Of a stretch of DNA of 64,000 bases, positions 24,997 to 36,912 are shown piece by piece (positions within the stretch are counted from its first letter, which is position 1; every line of letters begins with the position of its first letter). The notes below the pieces were generated by a model. The model had not been told where the DNA came from and did not search any database. It worked only from the letters and a program-made list of their open reading frames with translations. Origin of the DNA: Serinus canaria (taxonomy: Eukaryota; Chordata; Aves; Passeriformes; Fringillidae); contig NC_066313.1 in assembly GCF_022539315.1 (NCBI RefSeq), positions 23,721,059 to 23,785,058 on the forward strand. The letters run 5' to 3'. The position numbers were made by a program, and so were the translations under genes.

Positions 24997-26720
24997 GTGC
25001 CAGTTAAGGATGCAAGGAAAAGATAAGGGCAAGGGGGAAAAAAAAAGCAAATTAATTTATGTTGCCTAAGGCATTGAGGAGAATAAGAAGGGATTTACAA
25101 ATTCATCAGGAGGAGAAGCAGCACCAGAAAGAAGGTGGGTTCATTAATAAGTGAGGATGAGGATGAAATGAATTGTTCAGAAATGGCTGAACAGCTTTTG
25201 TAAATCTGTCTCTAGCTATAAGAATAAAGAGAAGAATGTTGAACTAGAAAAGAGGGGGGAAAAAGCAAGTTTTAAAAAAGCAGAAGCAAAAAGAACTTGG
25301 AGAATTATATGTCCACAAATGAAATAAAACAAGCAACATTCCAAAACTTAATCCAGAAAAGACAGAGACATTTTTTAAAAGCATTTTTCACATCAACAGA
25401 ACTCATATAGAGCTGAATGTTAGGCAATCTATACATATAAGCACCTGTATAAATGTTTGCAGGATCAGGGGCCTAATTTGTTATGGTGAGGCATTGACAA
25501 ACGTATTATCTCAGTGACAAATAATCTGACAATTTACATTGAGCTAGGGAGGTTCCACAAAACCAGCCAAAAAGCAAACATAATAAAGATTTTCAATAAG
25601 GAATAGAGCCAGCAATATTTAATTCTAAATCAATGTCTAGCCTCAGTGAAATAATGAAACAAATATGTAGGGTCATTAAGAATCCAAAGAATAAAATTAC
25701 ATGAAATACACAAGTCAAAATCTTTTGCTTTTTAATGCACATATACATTAGCACAAAGAGGAAAGATAGTGAAGAGAATTTGAAGCTTTACGAATTTGAA
25801 GGATTTGTCACTTCCCCACTGGAACCAAAAGCCCATGGATCAAATACTGGCCAGTGGTACCAAAAGAAAATATGCTTTATTGTACTGGGAAATGACAAAT
25901 GACATGCCAAGGGGTTTTCATCCATGGTGGCCTTATTAAAACAGTGTCACAGGAAAACAACACTAACTGTCCATGAAATTTGCAGCTGCCACCCTACAGA
26001 GAAATTACAAATATAATGGAAGACAAAGAAAGAGGGTCTCAATGAACACATAGCTCCTTAAAATTGAGCATGTGAGGGCAATGGTCTGAAAGTTAAAGCA
26101 GAGAATAACATGAGTGGGACAGAGGATGATTGCATCTGGACTTACCAAAGCCACAAACTGAACCCATCAACACAGAAAAAAGGAAACATTTAATGTCTCT
26201 GGAAAGCAGTTATCTAAAAGATGGACATGCAGCAGAAGGGAGAAAGCACAGAAACTGTTTCACTCCCTGAAACTTGAGGTTACAGAAAAGAAGCAAATAA
26301 AAAAAAAATCCTGCTTCATTAGCAAATCAGGCTCTGGCAATTTGAGTGGGAAGCAAAGTGCATCCCAACACAGCAAAGGAAAGAAGGGAGGGGAGAGTGT
26401 CCACACCATTTCAACACAACTAGTCCAAGGATTTAATTTGGTTAATTCCATCATTTTTCCTCATTATTAATAGATGAACAGCAAACTATAAAAAAATCAG
26501 AGATGAATGATGAAAAGACATGCAAGAATATGCACAGAAGACTAAGCAGGGCTAAATGCATACAGTTTATTGAGGAACAACCCTAGTGTAAGATACACTT
26601 GATGCATGTGAACACTGCAGAGTGAGAGGAGGTAATAACAGGAGTTATGAGGTTAAACCAGGAAGAAAAAAAGTAGACCTTACACCAGGAAATAGGTTGG
26701 CTTTGTTCTGCTTCTAAATC
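24997..26720. other. Purine/A-rich, largely ORF-free stretch
   Basis: The plus strand is markedly rich in A and G over about 1.7 kb, and only one open frame above 60 codons falls here (26260-26454, minus). Near 25440-25480 the words GCACCTGTATAAATGTTTGCA and GGATCAGGGGCC recall the termini of old amniote hAT-like elements. I hold that resemblance only weakly. It may be the remains of an ancient retroelement. Confidence 0.3.
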
Positions 26721-29700
26721 AGTTTAAATCAGAAATAACTCAACAAAAAGGAAAGAAGGAGCACAGAAAATAGATACTTCTGCATCCAGAGAGAGCATTT
26801 TGGAGATCCTTTCTCTGTCTCCCAGTCTTTGCACTGTCTGAGATCCCAGCTCCCAAGCTACAGCAGCACCCTTGGTTGCATCGATTTGTTCCCTCCTTCT
26901 AGGAAAAGCAGACGCTCTACCCAGCACACAAGCTCTGGGCAAAATTCAAACCACTGCCGAGCCTTGTTGGGGTTCGAGCAGCTCTGGCTAATCTAATGCC
27001 CATTAGTGACATGCATGGTTACATAAAAGAGATACTAAGGCTCTAATTCCACTATTCATTACCATTACTAGTACAGTGACATACAAATACATAGTATAGA
27101 CCTCCTGCCCCTAGGAAGTTCATGTTTCCAGAAGCCTGACCATAGGAAGGGCTGGGAGAGGGGCACAGATCCTGAATTTCTCTAAGCACTGCATAAACAG
27201 ACCTGACCTCTTCTGGACAATGACAAAAATAAACATTTTCATCTCTCATAGAAATTTAAGTCAGCTCAAACTGCAGGAAGACCCACAGAGGACTTAATGC
27301 ATGAGAAACATCCTTGGGGTCGTATGCATTTTCAAAAAGCCAAATCCAACCCCCGTGTCAGATGTTACTTAAGAGCCAATGAAGGAGAAAACAAGAGTAA
27401 TAGTGCTCAGCAGCCCTGAGGGCCTTCAGCTGAGCTGCTGCGAAAGGTCTGCACGACTGCAGGCACAGGAAAGGACAGAGCACAACGGAGAGAAACATGC
27501 AGCTTGGTGGCAGCTTGTGACAAATTTGGCCGCCCGTTATGCCCACTACTACAGAATGGAGTGCTTTGGGAAGTCTTTCCTCACTGGAACAAATAGGAAT
27601 TGCCTGTCTGAGAGGTGGCTTCTGGAGGTTAGAGGTTAATACACTAAACATCCTTATTAAATTTACTCCTCATTTTCTGACGGCTAAATCCTGGCTTGCC
27701 CTGCCTTCATATGCCACAGTGTCAAGCAGATGGGATGCACATATGTATTCACCACCATGTATTTTGGGCAGGGCCAGATGCAGCACAGCATTGAGTGTTC
27801 CCAGGTCACCCAGTGAAAACAACACTCACTTGCACCCCGTGGTCCCAGAGAAGCAAGCTCAGCTTTTGGGGGGCTAGGAGTGAAGACCTGCCTTCATATC
27901 AATGCCTAGCAGAAGCACTTGAGGAACTGCAACGCTTTCATCCAGCAGGCAGAAAAACTTCTATACGGCTCACTTGCCCCACCCAGAGGCATTTTGCTCT
28001 GCATCCTGCAAATACCGAAGTTCTGCAGCCTCCAAATTCTGCAGGAGAGGGGGCAGACAGCAGGCGTATCACTGAATTAAACCCAAGAAACAGCAACGAT
28101 GGTATTAAGGGACTCCTACAGATCTTGACAATTACCAAGTTCAGGCCCTCTGGAGCCTTCCTTCAGTCTCTCAGAGTTGCGGAATTGATCTGGAAACCAC
28201 TTTATTAATGTTCTTTCTTTTCCTCCCCTTCTCCCCAAGCAGCATCATCATTTATTAATTTATGATTAAATGAATTATTGATTCTCACTGCACCTGCAGT
28301 ATTCAGCATTGTCCCTCTTCCCCAGAGACAGCTTTGACTGATGTGAGAATGGCAGGATGTCAGAAAGATAAAAAAAGGGAGAGAAGAAACTCGGTGTGTG
28401 GGGGACCTCAGACAACCGTGTTCCCCATCAAAGTGCTGAGCTGCAGATGAGGGGCACAATGCACCAGGGCACAGCAATGATGCCACCTTCTCAGACAGCA
28501 GTGAAAAAACCCTGAAAGCTGAAAGCCAAATTGCTTCTGATAAGGAGGGAATGAGTAGCAGAGCTATTCATAGGCATTCACCATGTGGGGAAGTATTAAA
28601 AAAAAAAAAAAACCAGTCTGACCCAAAGCAGAAGCTTTTGTTTTTATTCTGAAAAGTCAAGCTGCAGTTCTTTGAATACATCATTGAAAAAACCTTCCAG
28701 GCTTTTGGCTTTTGCCTTGCAATTACAATCAACAGATGGTGATTATTTCACAGGCTGGGGCATCTGGTCAGCTCCCAACCAAACATAAATAAAAGACCTT
28801 TGCATGATTGTATGGGGCATTCCAGTCCAGAAAAAAAGCCAAGGTTGGGAGTTAAAGAAAAAAAAGTGAAAGAGAAGAGTTAAGTTCCCTGATTTTGGAG
28901 GTATATTTTTTCCAGAAGAAAAGACGGAGGGGGACAGGAGAGAAACAAATACAGTATCTTAATAGAAACATGCCCCTTGCACAGATGATCAGAGCCCAGC
29001 ACTCCTGAAACCGATGGAAATTTCTTAGCCAGGATCTCTCTGTCATGAATTAAACCTCAGTCTTGACCCTTTAACTGGATTTTGCAGGCCAGACAAACCT
29101 TCACCCTCTTTGATAGCATATTTTACCCAAACATTGCAATGCAGCTTCCCCTGAAAAGGCAGGCAAGTTTTACTACTTCTTAGAACGGAAGGAATACATC
29201 AAGGTACTGCTTCTGCTTTTCATCAGGGAAAAAGGACAACCGAGCTACCACAGGAAAATGTCCTCTCCACACACATCTTTCCTGGCCAAAAGAGCTACAA
29301 TATTCTTGAACTAATCACACAGAAAACACACCTCCAATTTTTCCCCTTCCTGCAGCCCTCACATCCACATGAACTGGTGCTGGCCCAACACCAAGCAGTG
29401 CACGCTGGCTTTTTGTGCTCTGTGCCCACTGCTCACTGAGGGGCTGAACCCACAGCTCCAAGGGAAGACCTAATTGCAGCAGACAAAATAACCCCTTAGG
29501 TGGGAGGCACAAGCTGTGTTACGGTGATGTGAATTCCAGGATGACAGAGGCTTTGGCCATGAATGTGTGCAAACACCCCCAGAAAAAAATGCAATGAGCA
29601 CCTCTGCTGTTTCTGCACCTCAATTTTGCCTGTTTTGGTCTCTGTTAGCCCACAACTCTGTTTCATCTTTGTATGTGAAAGGATGACAGGTTTTATCCTT

Positions 29701-31722
29701 GAGCAGTGCAGGCACTACAAACCTCAGGCAGGTAAAGGAAGTTATTACCTGCATCTCTCTCTGCACCTTGACAGATTCCCTCAGTGCTTTGCTGCATGTG
29801 AAATCAGCTTTTTTGCCACCTCCCTGCTGTCCTCTTTGCTCTTGGTAGCTCTGCAGGCCAGCCTCACCTGATCTGCAGAACAGCTTCAGAGCCCTCATCA
29901 TTATTTTGTACTGCAGGGTGATGGCTGAAAGTCTGAAAGGCACACAGCCAGGGCACAATTTTGTTAGGAAAACAAGACAAACACTTTGTGTTCCTGCCTT
30001 ACAGATGCCTCTGGGTTACTCAGCCATTATCTGCCAAATTAAGGCCAGCACGGCTGGCCTTGAGAGCCCGTCCTGTACCAAAGTCACGGCCAGCCATGAC
30101 TTCGTAGCCATCGCTGCAGGGCACACGTGGCTGCCTTGAACTTTCCAGCAGCTTGTGCAGAATCCTCACCCACGGCTCCTGAACACACAAGCCCTGCTCC
30201 TATGGCAGCAAAAGGAAGGAGATGAGGATCTCCTCCAGCATCCCAGCTTGCATTACAACACACCACTGGACTGTTTCTGACTCCCTCCCAGGGAGAATCC
30301 ACGGAACCTGGCCATTTCATTACACACTCGGCAGGACTGCAGGCTAGAGTAGAATTAAATGTCTGCTCTCTAGCTGAGGAGGAATGAGAGGGACATATTC
30401 CAGCCCAATTTATACAGCAGCATCAGAAGGCAATGGCAAAAGAGGCCCAGGGTGGAGCAGGCAGCATGGACAGGTAATAAAGGAGTGAAATCTCTGCAGA
30501 GAACATACAAACATCATGGGATGAGGAAGGAAATTACATTGCACCCTGTGCGTGCAGGGAACAAACTTGACCCCGCAAGAGCAGCGCGCTACCCCACCAC
30601 CTCCTATTAAATTGGTGGGCTACATGGCTGTGCCTGGGGCTTCTCAAGATAAAAATGTTCATTTCCTTAGAGAACAAGGTTTTGATCTTCACGACCTTAC
30701 CGGGCCTGTGTGCGTTTACCCATTTTAATTTCAGATTAGCATCTCTCATTTTCAGTACCTAGGGGATTACTGTTTTCGCCCGTGCAGCAAGCACAGTTCA
30801 TAAAAGTATCGGTTACCCTCCCCCTTGTTCAGAAAATCAAGGCAGATCTGACCAGATGGCACATGCTCCTGCGCTCTGTGTCAGGCTGCATTAATTCAGG
30901 GGAAATGAACTCTCCTCCAAAACTATATTTATTTCAGACGCCGCCATGCCCAATTGCTGGGCTGTCCTCAGGAAAACCTAGAGCCAGCTATTTTCCATGA
31001 GCTTAGCAGGAAAAAAGCACGGCAAAGGCCTTGCTGGAAGTCTCGGATGCCAGGAAGGAGGAATACCCGCAGGCTTCCAGGTAGCTGGAAGTATTTCAGT
31101 GGCACTTCCCCAGGGTTTTGAGGCAGTAGCTGCTTCCCTAACACTCAAAGCATCATAAAGCAGAAGGTGCTCCCACACCTCATTGGACCAACCTGGGTAA
31201 ATCTTAAGGCAGTGCTAATGGAGCAGCACAGCCTTTTTGGGAGGGTTGCATTACACTTCCTTGCTAGGATCAGCAATGAGACCCCTCCAAGTGACAGAGG
31301 AAGGTGGAAGCTGTTCTGGTATGGTGCAGGGTGTGCAACTTGAATTACTATCTTGATCCAGTTCTTTGAAAGGCCCACTCCTGCAGGGCATAAGCAAGCC
31401 ATTTCATCTATTTGTAACCCTGCCTATGCTGCCCATTTCCTTCACCTTCTGCCAGAATAATTCTGCCCATTGCTGGAGACAATATAGTGTGAGTGCTGGA
31501 AAGAGTCTGATTGGGAGAGAAACGCCTTTGGTTCTCTGTAAAATGTTATTTACCTTCTTACACAGCACATATAACAACACCTAAGTGCTATACTATAATT
31601 AGTAAAATCATGCAGAGAAACTGTTCATGTGGATAATAATACTTTTCATCCTCCCATGTGGGTAGTTCAAGGTTGAATTAATTCATGTTTGCCCAGCTTT
31701 GTGAGATCTATGGAAGAAAGGC
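26721..31722. other. Intron 1 segment with possible conserved noncoding patches
   Basis: No gene or repeat is recognised. Two patches have the AT-rich, homeodomain-site-dense look of conserved noncoding elements: 26985-27022, with TAATGCCCATTA, and 28235-28320, with ATTTATTAATTTATGATTAAA followed by CACCTGCAG. An A-run of 14 lies near 28600. A phase-compatible mini-frame with a GTGAGG donor ends at 29868 (see findings). Confidence 0.4.
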
Positions 31723-31737
31723 TATTGTTATGCAAAT
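31723..31737 (+). promoter_or_regulatory. SOX-POU composite motif
   Basis: The sequence TATTGTTATGCAAAT joins an HMG site (ATTGT) to a perfect POU octamer (ATGCAAAT) with the one-base spacing of the known SOX2-OCT4/POU composite element. It is followed at once by AATTATTAATTAT, which contains homeodomain cores. The match is direct; enhancer activity for IGSF11 or a neighbour is inferred. Confidence 0.55.
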
Positions 31738-33679
31738 AATTATTAATTATGACTGCTCCTGTGCTGCTCCCCATTAAGTGTGCTCAATTTATAAGTCAAA
31801 GAGTGTTTTTCTTCTTGCTGCAAGACTAACCGGGTTCGACAAATTGAAATGTTGGTGCCAGTGTACCTGGAAACAGAGGATAACTCTGAAATTAGGGTGT
31901 TTTTCTCAGACTGAAGGTTCATCTGAAGGTTCCTCCTTTCTGTCCTACAAGCAATATACATGACTCTGGAAGTCACTTGGAAGAGCAATCACACTGCTTT
32001 CCCAAGGCACCAAATCAGGCCCAGTTCAGAAGATCTCAACATAGAGGAAAGCCCATGCAGAGTGAAATTCAGACTACCAAATACCCTATAATATGCCTAA
32101 AGATGAATAATTATCTTTATTTCACAGAGCAAAGCATGAAGCAATGAAGCAACTCTCAGGGGTGTGGTGAGTACAAATGGACCATACATACAGTGCTCAA
32201 ATAAAACACTAAATAAGGACAGGTGTCTAACAAAGGCAACTTTTAAGAACACTGGGGGTTCAATACAATGCAGGCACAAGGAGTTTAATATCACACCCAC
32301 CATTCTTTGGAGCAGATAAGCAAAACTGCTCCACAGTGGTTGCTATGGTCCCTGAGAGGTCTCCCATTCTGGAACTGAAGGCACAAAGTAAGTAGATAAG
32401 GAATTTCATTTTAGGTAAGCTTCTTTAAATTTTCAAAGTATATCATGAGTCATAAAGGGGTCATACGAACACACCCACAGGACTATTGCATGACCAGGTG
32501 CCCCTCAACTAATTCTTTCTTTTTAAATCTCCTAAAACCATGAGAGCAGAAAAAGAGAAATTAGGCTGTTATCATAGTATTTTTAGAGCCCTGTGCAGGC
32601 ATAGTCTGATGACTTATAAAAAAGAACATTTCTGTCCACATGCTATGCAAGGCTGCTTGCAGCTAGGACACATGAGCTTTACTGTGCTATTTCCACACAA
32701 GAAACAGTTTTCCATGCAGCCCATCTAACATACCCCAAGTCCTCATGCACACTTACTTTGGTGAGGGACTTATCAAACAAAACCAAGGAGAAGGCAGAAT
32801 TAAGTTACACCTGTGGCTCCTAAGGCAGTAGTTTGTGTGCATGGGGCTTCTGGGCAGGACAGGCTCTGATGGAGGTTAATGGGACAACCCCAAGGATCAC
32901 CCTCCATCACTGATAGACATTTTCACAGGTTTCCCACTGCACCAAAGTTAGGTGCCTTAGGCAAGACACAGGGTAGTAAGGTTTGAGGTGGATGTCTCCT
33001 GCATCTTCAGCAGCTGCAGACACTGGAGAATCTGCAGTCAGAACTTTGCTCCAAGAACATTTGAGGACCACAAGAGACAGAAGCGATGCCTGCTCATCTC
33101 CCTGCTGTTTTGCAGATGCAGTCCAGCTAACCATCAAGGAAAATTGATTTGTGCCACATGAATGAGCAAGTATGACGCAAAGGAACTCCCGGAACTGTGG
33201 TAGAAATAAGGTTCTTCTTCATTTTATTTATCTGCTACTCTGTTTTGATGGTAGCTGTGATAAACAGATACTAATCATTCCCACAGACAGCCCAGTTCAG
33301 ATGTGTGCCCTTCCCTGAGGCTCCTGGAAGAGCGCATGTTGTTTGCACGAGAAACACAGCCAGCCCCATGGTCTGCATAGACAGGCAGGTTTGCTCTGTC
33401 AGTCATCAGTCCAAGGCACAAACCCCTGCAGTCCACCCACAAATACCAAAAACCTTCAAGAATCACACCAAGGTGCTGGTGTTGCTGCCATGACGAAAAG
33501 AGCTTGCCCTAAGCCCTGCAGAGCAGCATGTCTAGGATCTGATAGTTAAGGGATTCCCTAGCGATTTCCACAGGCTAATAGGAACATCCTAGAACAATTC
33601 TTTTCTGAACTGTAGCAAAGTTCACCTAAGAAAGCTCTTTTTCTTGTTTTCAGTTGAGGGAAAGTCAGGTCTCTTGGTA
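31738..33679. other. Intron 1 segment with no recognised feature
   Basis: Mixed sequence continuing from the SOX-POU patch. I see no gene, repeat or RNA. Confidence 0.5.
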
Positions 33680-34125
33680 AAGTCTTCAGTCACCAACACT
33701 TCTTGAGCCCCGCCAGGCATGGTGCTGTAACCACTTCCCTGGGGAGCCTGTTCCAGTGCCCAAACACCTTCTGGGGGAAGAACCTTCTTCTAATACCCAG
33801 ATTAAACCTTCCCTGACACAACTTCAGGCCATTCCCTTGGGTCCTGTCACTGGACACCACAGAGAAGAGATCAGTGTCTGTCCCTTCTCTCACTCTCACA
33901 AGGAATCTGGAACTGCAGTGAGGTCTGTCCTCAGTCTCCTCTTCTCCAGGTTGAACAGACCAAGTAATCTCAGCCCCTCCTCACACAGCTTCCCCTCAAG
34001 GCCCTTCTCCATCCTCATCGCCCTCCTTTGGACACTTTCTAACAGCTTAATATTCTTCTTATATTGAGGTGCCCAAAACTGCACACAATATTCAAGGTGA
34101 GGCCATACCAGTTCAGAGGAGAACA
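33680..34125 (-). mobile_element. Decayed CR1 LINE fragment (3' end of the reverse transcriptase ORF)
   Basis: Read on the minus strand, this encodes the C-terminal end of the CR1 ORF2 protein. Recognisable parts are [12 protein letters not shown], then [18 protein letters not shown], then [14 protein letters not shown]. Beyond a frame change come SSDRTQGNGLKLCQGRFNLG and FGHWNRLPREVV. These follow the order seen in bird CR1 copies. The two parts lie in different frames, with a stop after VPDSL, so the copy is dead. It is 5'-truncated, as is usual for CR1, and the typical 3' tail with short ATTCTATG-like repeats is missing. The left limit is approximate. The insertion lies in the same orientation as IGSF11. 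Confidence 0.93.
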
Positions 34126-36874
34126 CACAGGGATTTTTATTCCAGCCAAAACAGCTTTTGCTTAGGCTGTTTACCACAAACAAGTTTGCCTTGCTGGGGT
34201 CTGCTGTAGTAGCCCATTTTGGCAAGGATAAGACATCTTAGATTACAAAGCATTTCTGTAAATGCACTTCCCTAAGGACTGAGAGACTCAGTCTTTTAAA
34301 CATCACACCTGGCCTCTTCCATAGAAAGTAAAGATCATAGGGCACTTTCAGTTGGCCAACAAGTGTTCTATGATTGGATGAGGAGTCCTACTAAAAATCT
34401 TTAAAGATCCAAACCTCTTCCACTTTGTGCGAGCAAAGCATCCTGTTACTTTCACAGCCACAATCATTAGATAGAAACTTGTGTCTCTTGAGGGCATTAA
34501 AGGGCCTTTAGGTCCTTTTGTTGTGAAGAAAACAAAAGACTGGCCCATAAGAGAACACAAAGTTGGTAAGTCTAAGCAGGTCACAAAAATGAGAACTTCA
34601 CTTTATTGCTTTTTCCTCTTTTGGACACATTTCTCTACAGAGGCATATTTATTAATGGGAAGAAATATAACTAATTCTTTGAAATGACAGAAAAGAAGCC
34701 AAAATTCTGGTGCAATTAGCCTACAGGTAAATATCAAGGTTTTCAGAGTTATATCCCAGGTAAGGATGCACTGTGCTGATAAAGCACTGAAACAACAAAA
34801 TTGCCAGGGTCACAACAGGACAGCTTCTTTCTCAATGCTCTGGTTAAACTTATTCTTCCACAGAAGAACGAAAAGCTTCTTAAGCAGAGTATCTGAAGCC
34901 TGGTTTCCTTTAACTGTCTAGTGTGTGGCTGTCCAGGAATTCATGTGAGTTTCTACAGCAGCCATCACAGAAATGAACAATACGTTCCCACACATCTCCA
35001 ACAACCACAAATTCCATGCCTTTCTTCAGCAAGTCACTCAAAAGTCACTGATCCTCAGTGAATTTTTATTTAGTTCTTCTTTCTCCTGTAGAAAGTACCT
35101 CTTCTGCAGAGGCCTGTTCTATCACTGGAGTTCATTTGCAACCCAGATCCCACTGGTTTCACTGGCAGGGAAGAGGCATGCACACAGACACTAGAGCATG
35201 GGTCTGAACAGAAGCATCCAAGAAACAGAGCAGCAGCCTCTTTCTTGGACACAAGTTAGCTCTCTGATTGCTATCTTGTAAGGCTGGCCCTGGGGGATAG
35301 TTGTGACATATGATTGCAGTGCAAACACTGCAGGTGTTCCCTAAGTTGGGGGTTGCTCAGGTCTAGTACAACTTTCATGTTACTGGTTATGTAAGAGCAG
35401 CATCAGGAGAAGAAACACTAATTAGATGACTTATGATCGCTGTAAAGACCAGTAAGAAGTGGAACAAAAGACTGCTTTCCAGACATAGAGGCTGGTCACT
35501 GACAAGTGAGCTGGCATCTGCCTTGGCACTTGTGTCTATCAGCTTTGCACAATGCAGTTTAAGGTTCATGTCAAACCCCGTCATGTAACAGACACCTCCA
35601 GCACATATGAAGGCCAGAAATTACCCACTACCATGTCTGCACAGCCATGAGATATGCCAACAATTTTGCTGTAGCAGAGGCACATTGAAGAGGGGGAAAT
35701 CAGTTTCCAAATTTTACAGCTCAGTGATCCCTTAGACTTGCTCAAGAAGAACATCTCTGTTCCCCAAAAGTTTTGAGGAAAAGAGAAAATACCTAAAATA
35801 TCCCCTGCTAGTCCATCTGTGGAGGAGATCCCCCCACAGCCTGGTTACAGCATGCATCAGAAATGCAGGACTTAAAAGTATGGCCAGATGCTTTTCCAAC
35901 CGAGGAATGTGCAGTTGCATTTATTTACAGTGATGCTCCACACTCTTTTCCTACTCTACTGGCAGCTCAAAAGACTCACAGCCACTATGAGACAGCTGTT
36001 CCAGGACTGGCCTTTGTCACAGAAAAGATGCTGCGGACAAATCGTAGTCTTGTATATTACCATGGGCAACAGGATACCCCAGCATAATTAACCTTCCCAT
36101 TTTACAGACTGTTCAATTGAGACATGAAGCATTTATTTAACCTGCCATGATTCCACAGGCAAAGAATGACCAAGGCAGGGGTAGCAGCCCTCCCTAGCCT
36201 CACATAGAGGCACACAGACAATCAGGAATGGAGAAGACATGCCTTCTTTCTTGCTGCTCTGCATCATCTCCTTGAAATCCCTCTTTCTGAGTGCAGTCTT
36301 GCAATGCACTCTTGGCACTTGTGTCAGCCCTCCACATACAACATTGATCACAGGCCTGACTTCATAGGATGCTTCCTGCTTGTTTTCTCACTAATGGATA
36401 TGATTTTTTAAAAGTAAGATGATGAGGGGGAGGAAGGACGAGGGAACCCTGAGTGAAAGCTGCCACTGTGCTCAGTCTCTATGGAAATAATCCACAATGC
36501 TAATACGTCCTAAAATGGTAATAAAGCCTGTGTTCTCTTATGTAATCCCATAGTAAGAAAGAGCTCTGTCGGCTTGCCTGACAAATGATATCTCTGTAAC
36601 CTTGGAGGGGATTATTACTAAAAAACACAGGGTGGAAAAACAAAGCAACACCCACAGATGCACGCAAATCCATCGGATGCAGAAAAAGGACAGACAGCTC
36701 CAGCCGGCTCCTGTGCTTTGGCCCTACGATGTTATGTCTCTGCCATCAAACGAAGAAAGGATCTCCTGGCATAGCAGCAGCCCTGCCCTGACTCCTCCTC
36801 TGCTCACAGCCCCTGCTCCCTCCCCAGGCACCTCAGTACCAGAAGCAGGCAGAGGGCAGGTTTTCCCCTTTCCT
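34126..36874. other. Intron 1 segment with no recognised feature
   Basis: The first 100 bases may still belong to the CR1 copy, since the open frame extends to 34225. Beyond that there is no recognised gene, repeat or RNA. Confidence 0.5.
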
Positions 36875-36912
36875 GTCCTCCCTCCCTCTCTCCCTCCCTC
36901 CCTCCCTCCCCC
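36875..36912. repeat. (CCCT)n microsatellite
   Basis: A run of CCCT units with one CTCT interruption, ending in CCCCC. On the minus strand it is a series of GGGA units, that is, G3 runs with single-base loops, so it can form a quadruplex in the transcribed strand of IGSF11. The repeat is direct; quadruplex formation is a prediction. Confidence 0.93.

Noticed and set aside
26965..26985. GGTTCGAG as a tRNA B-box
   Set aside because: No A-box, acceptor stem or anticodon arm can be placed around it.
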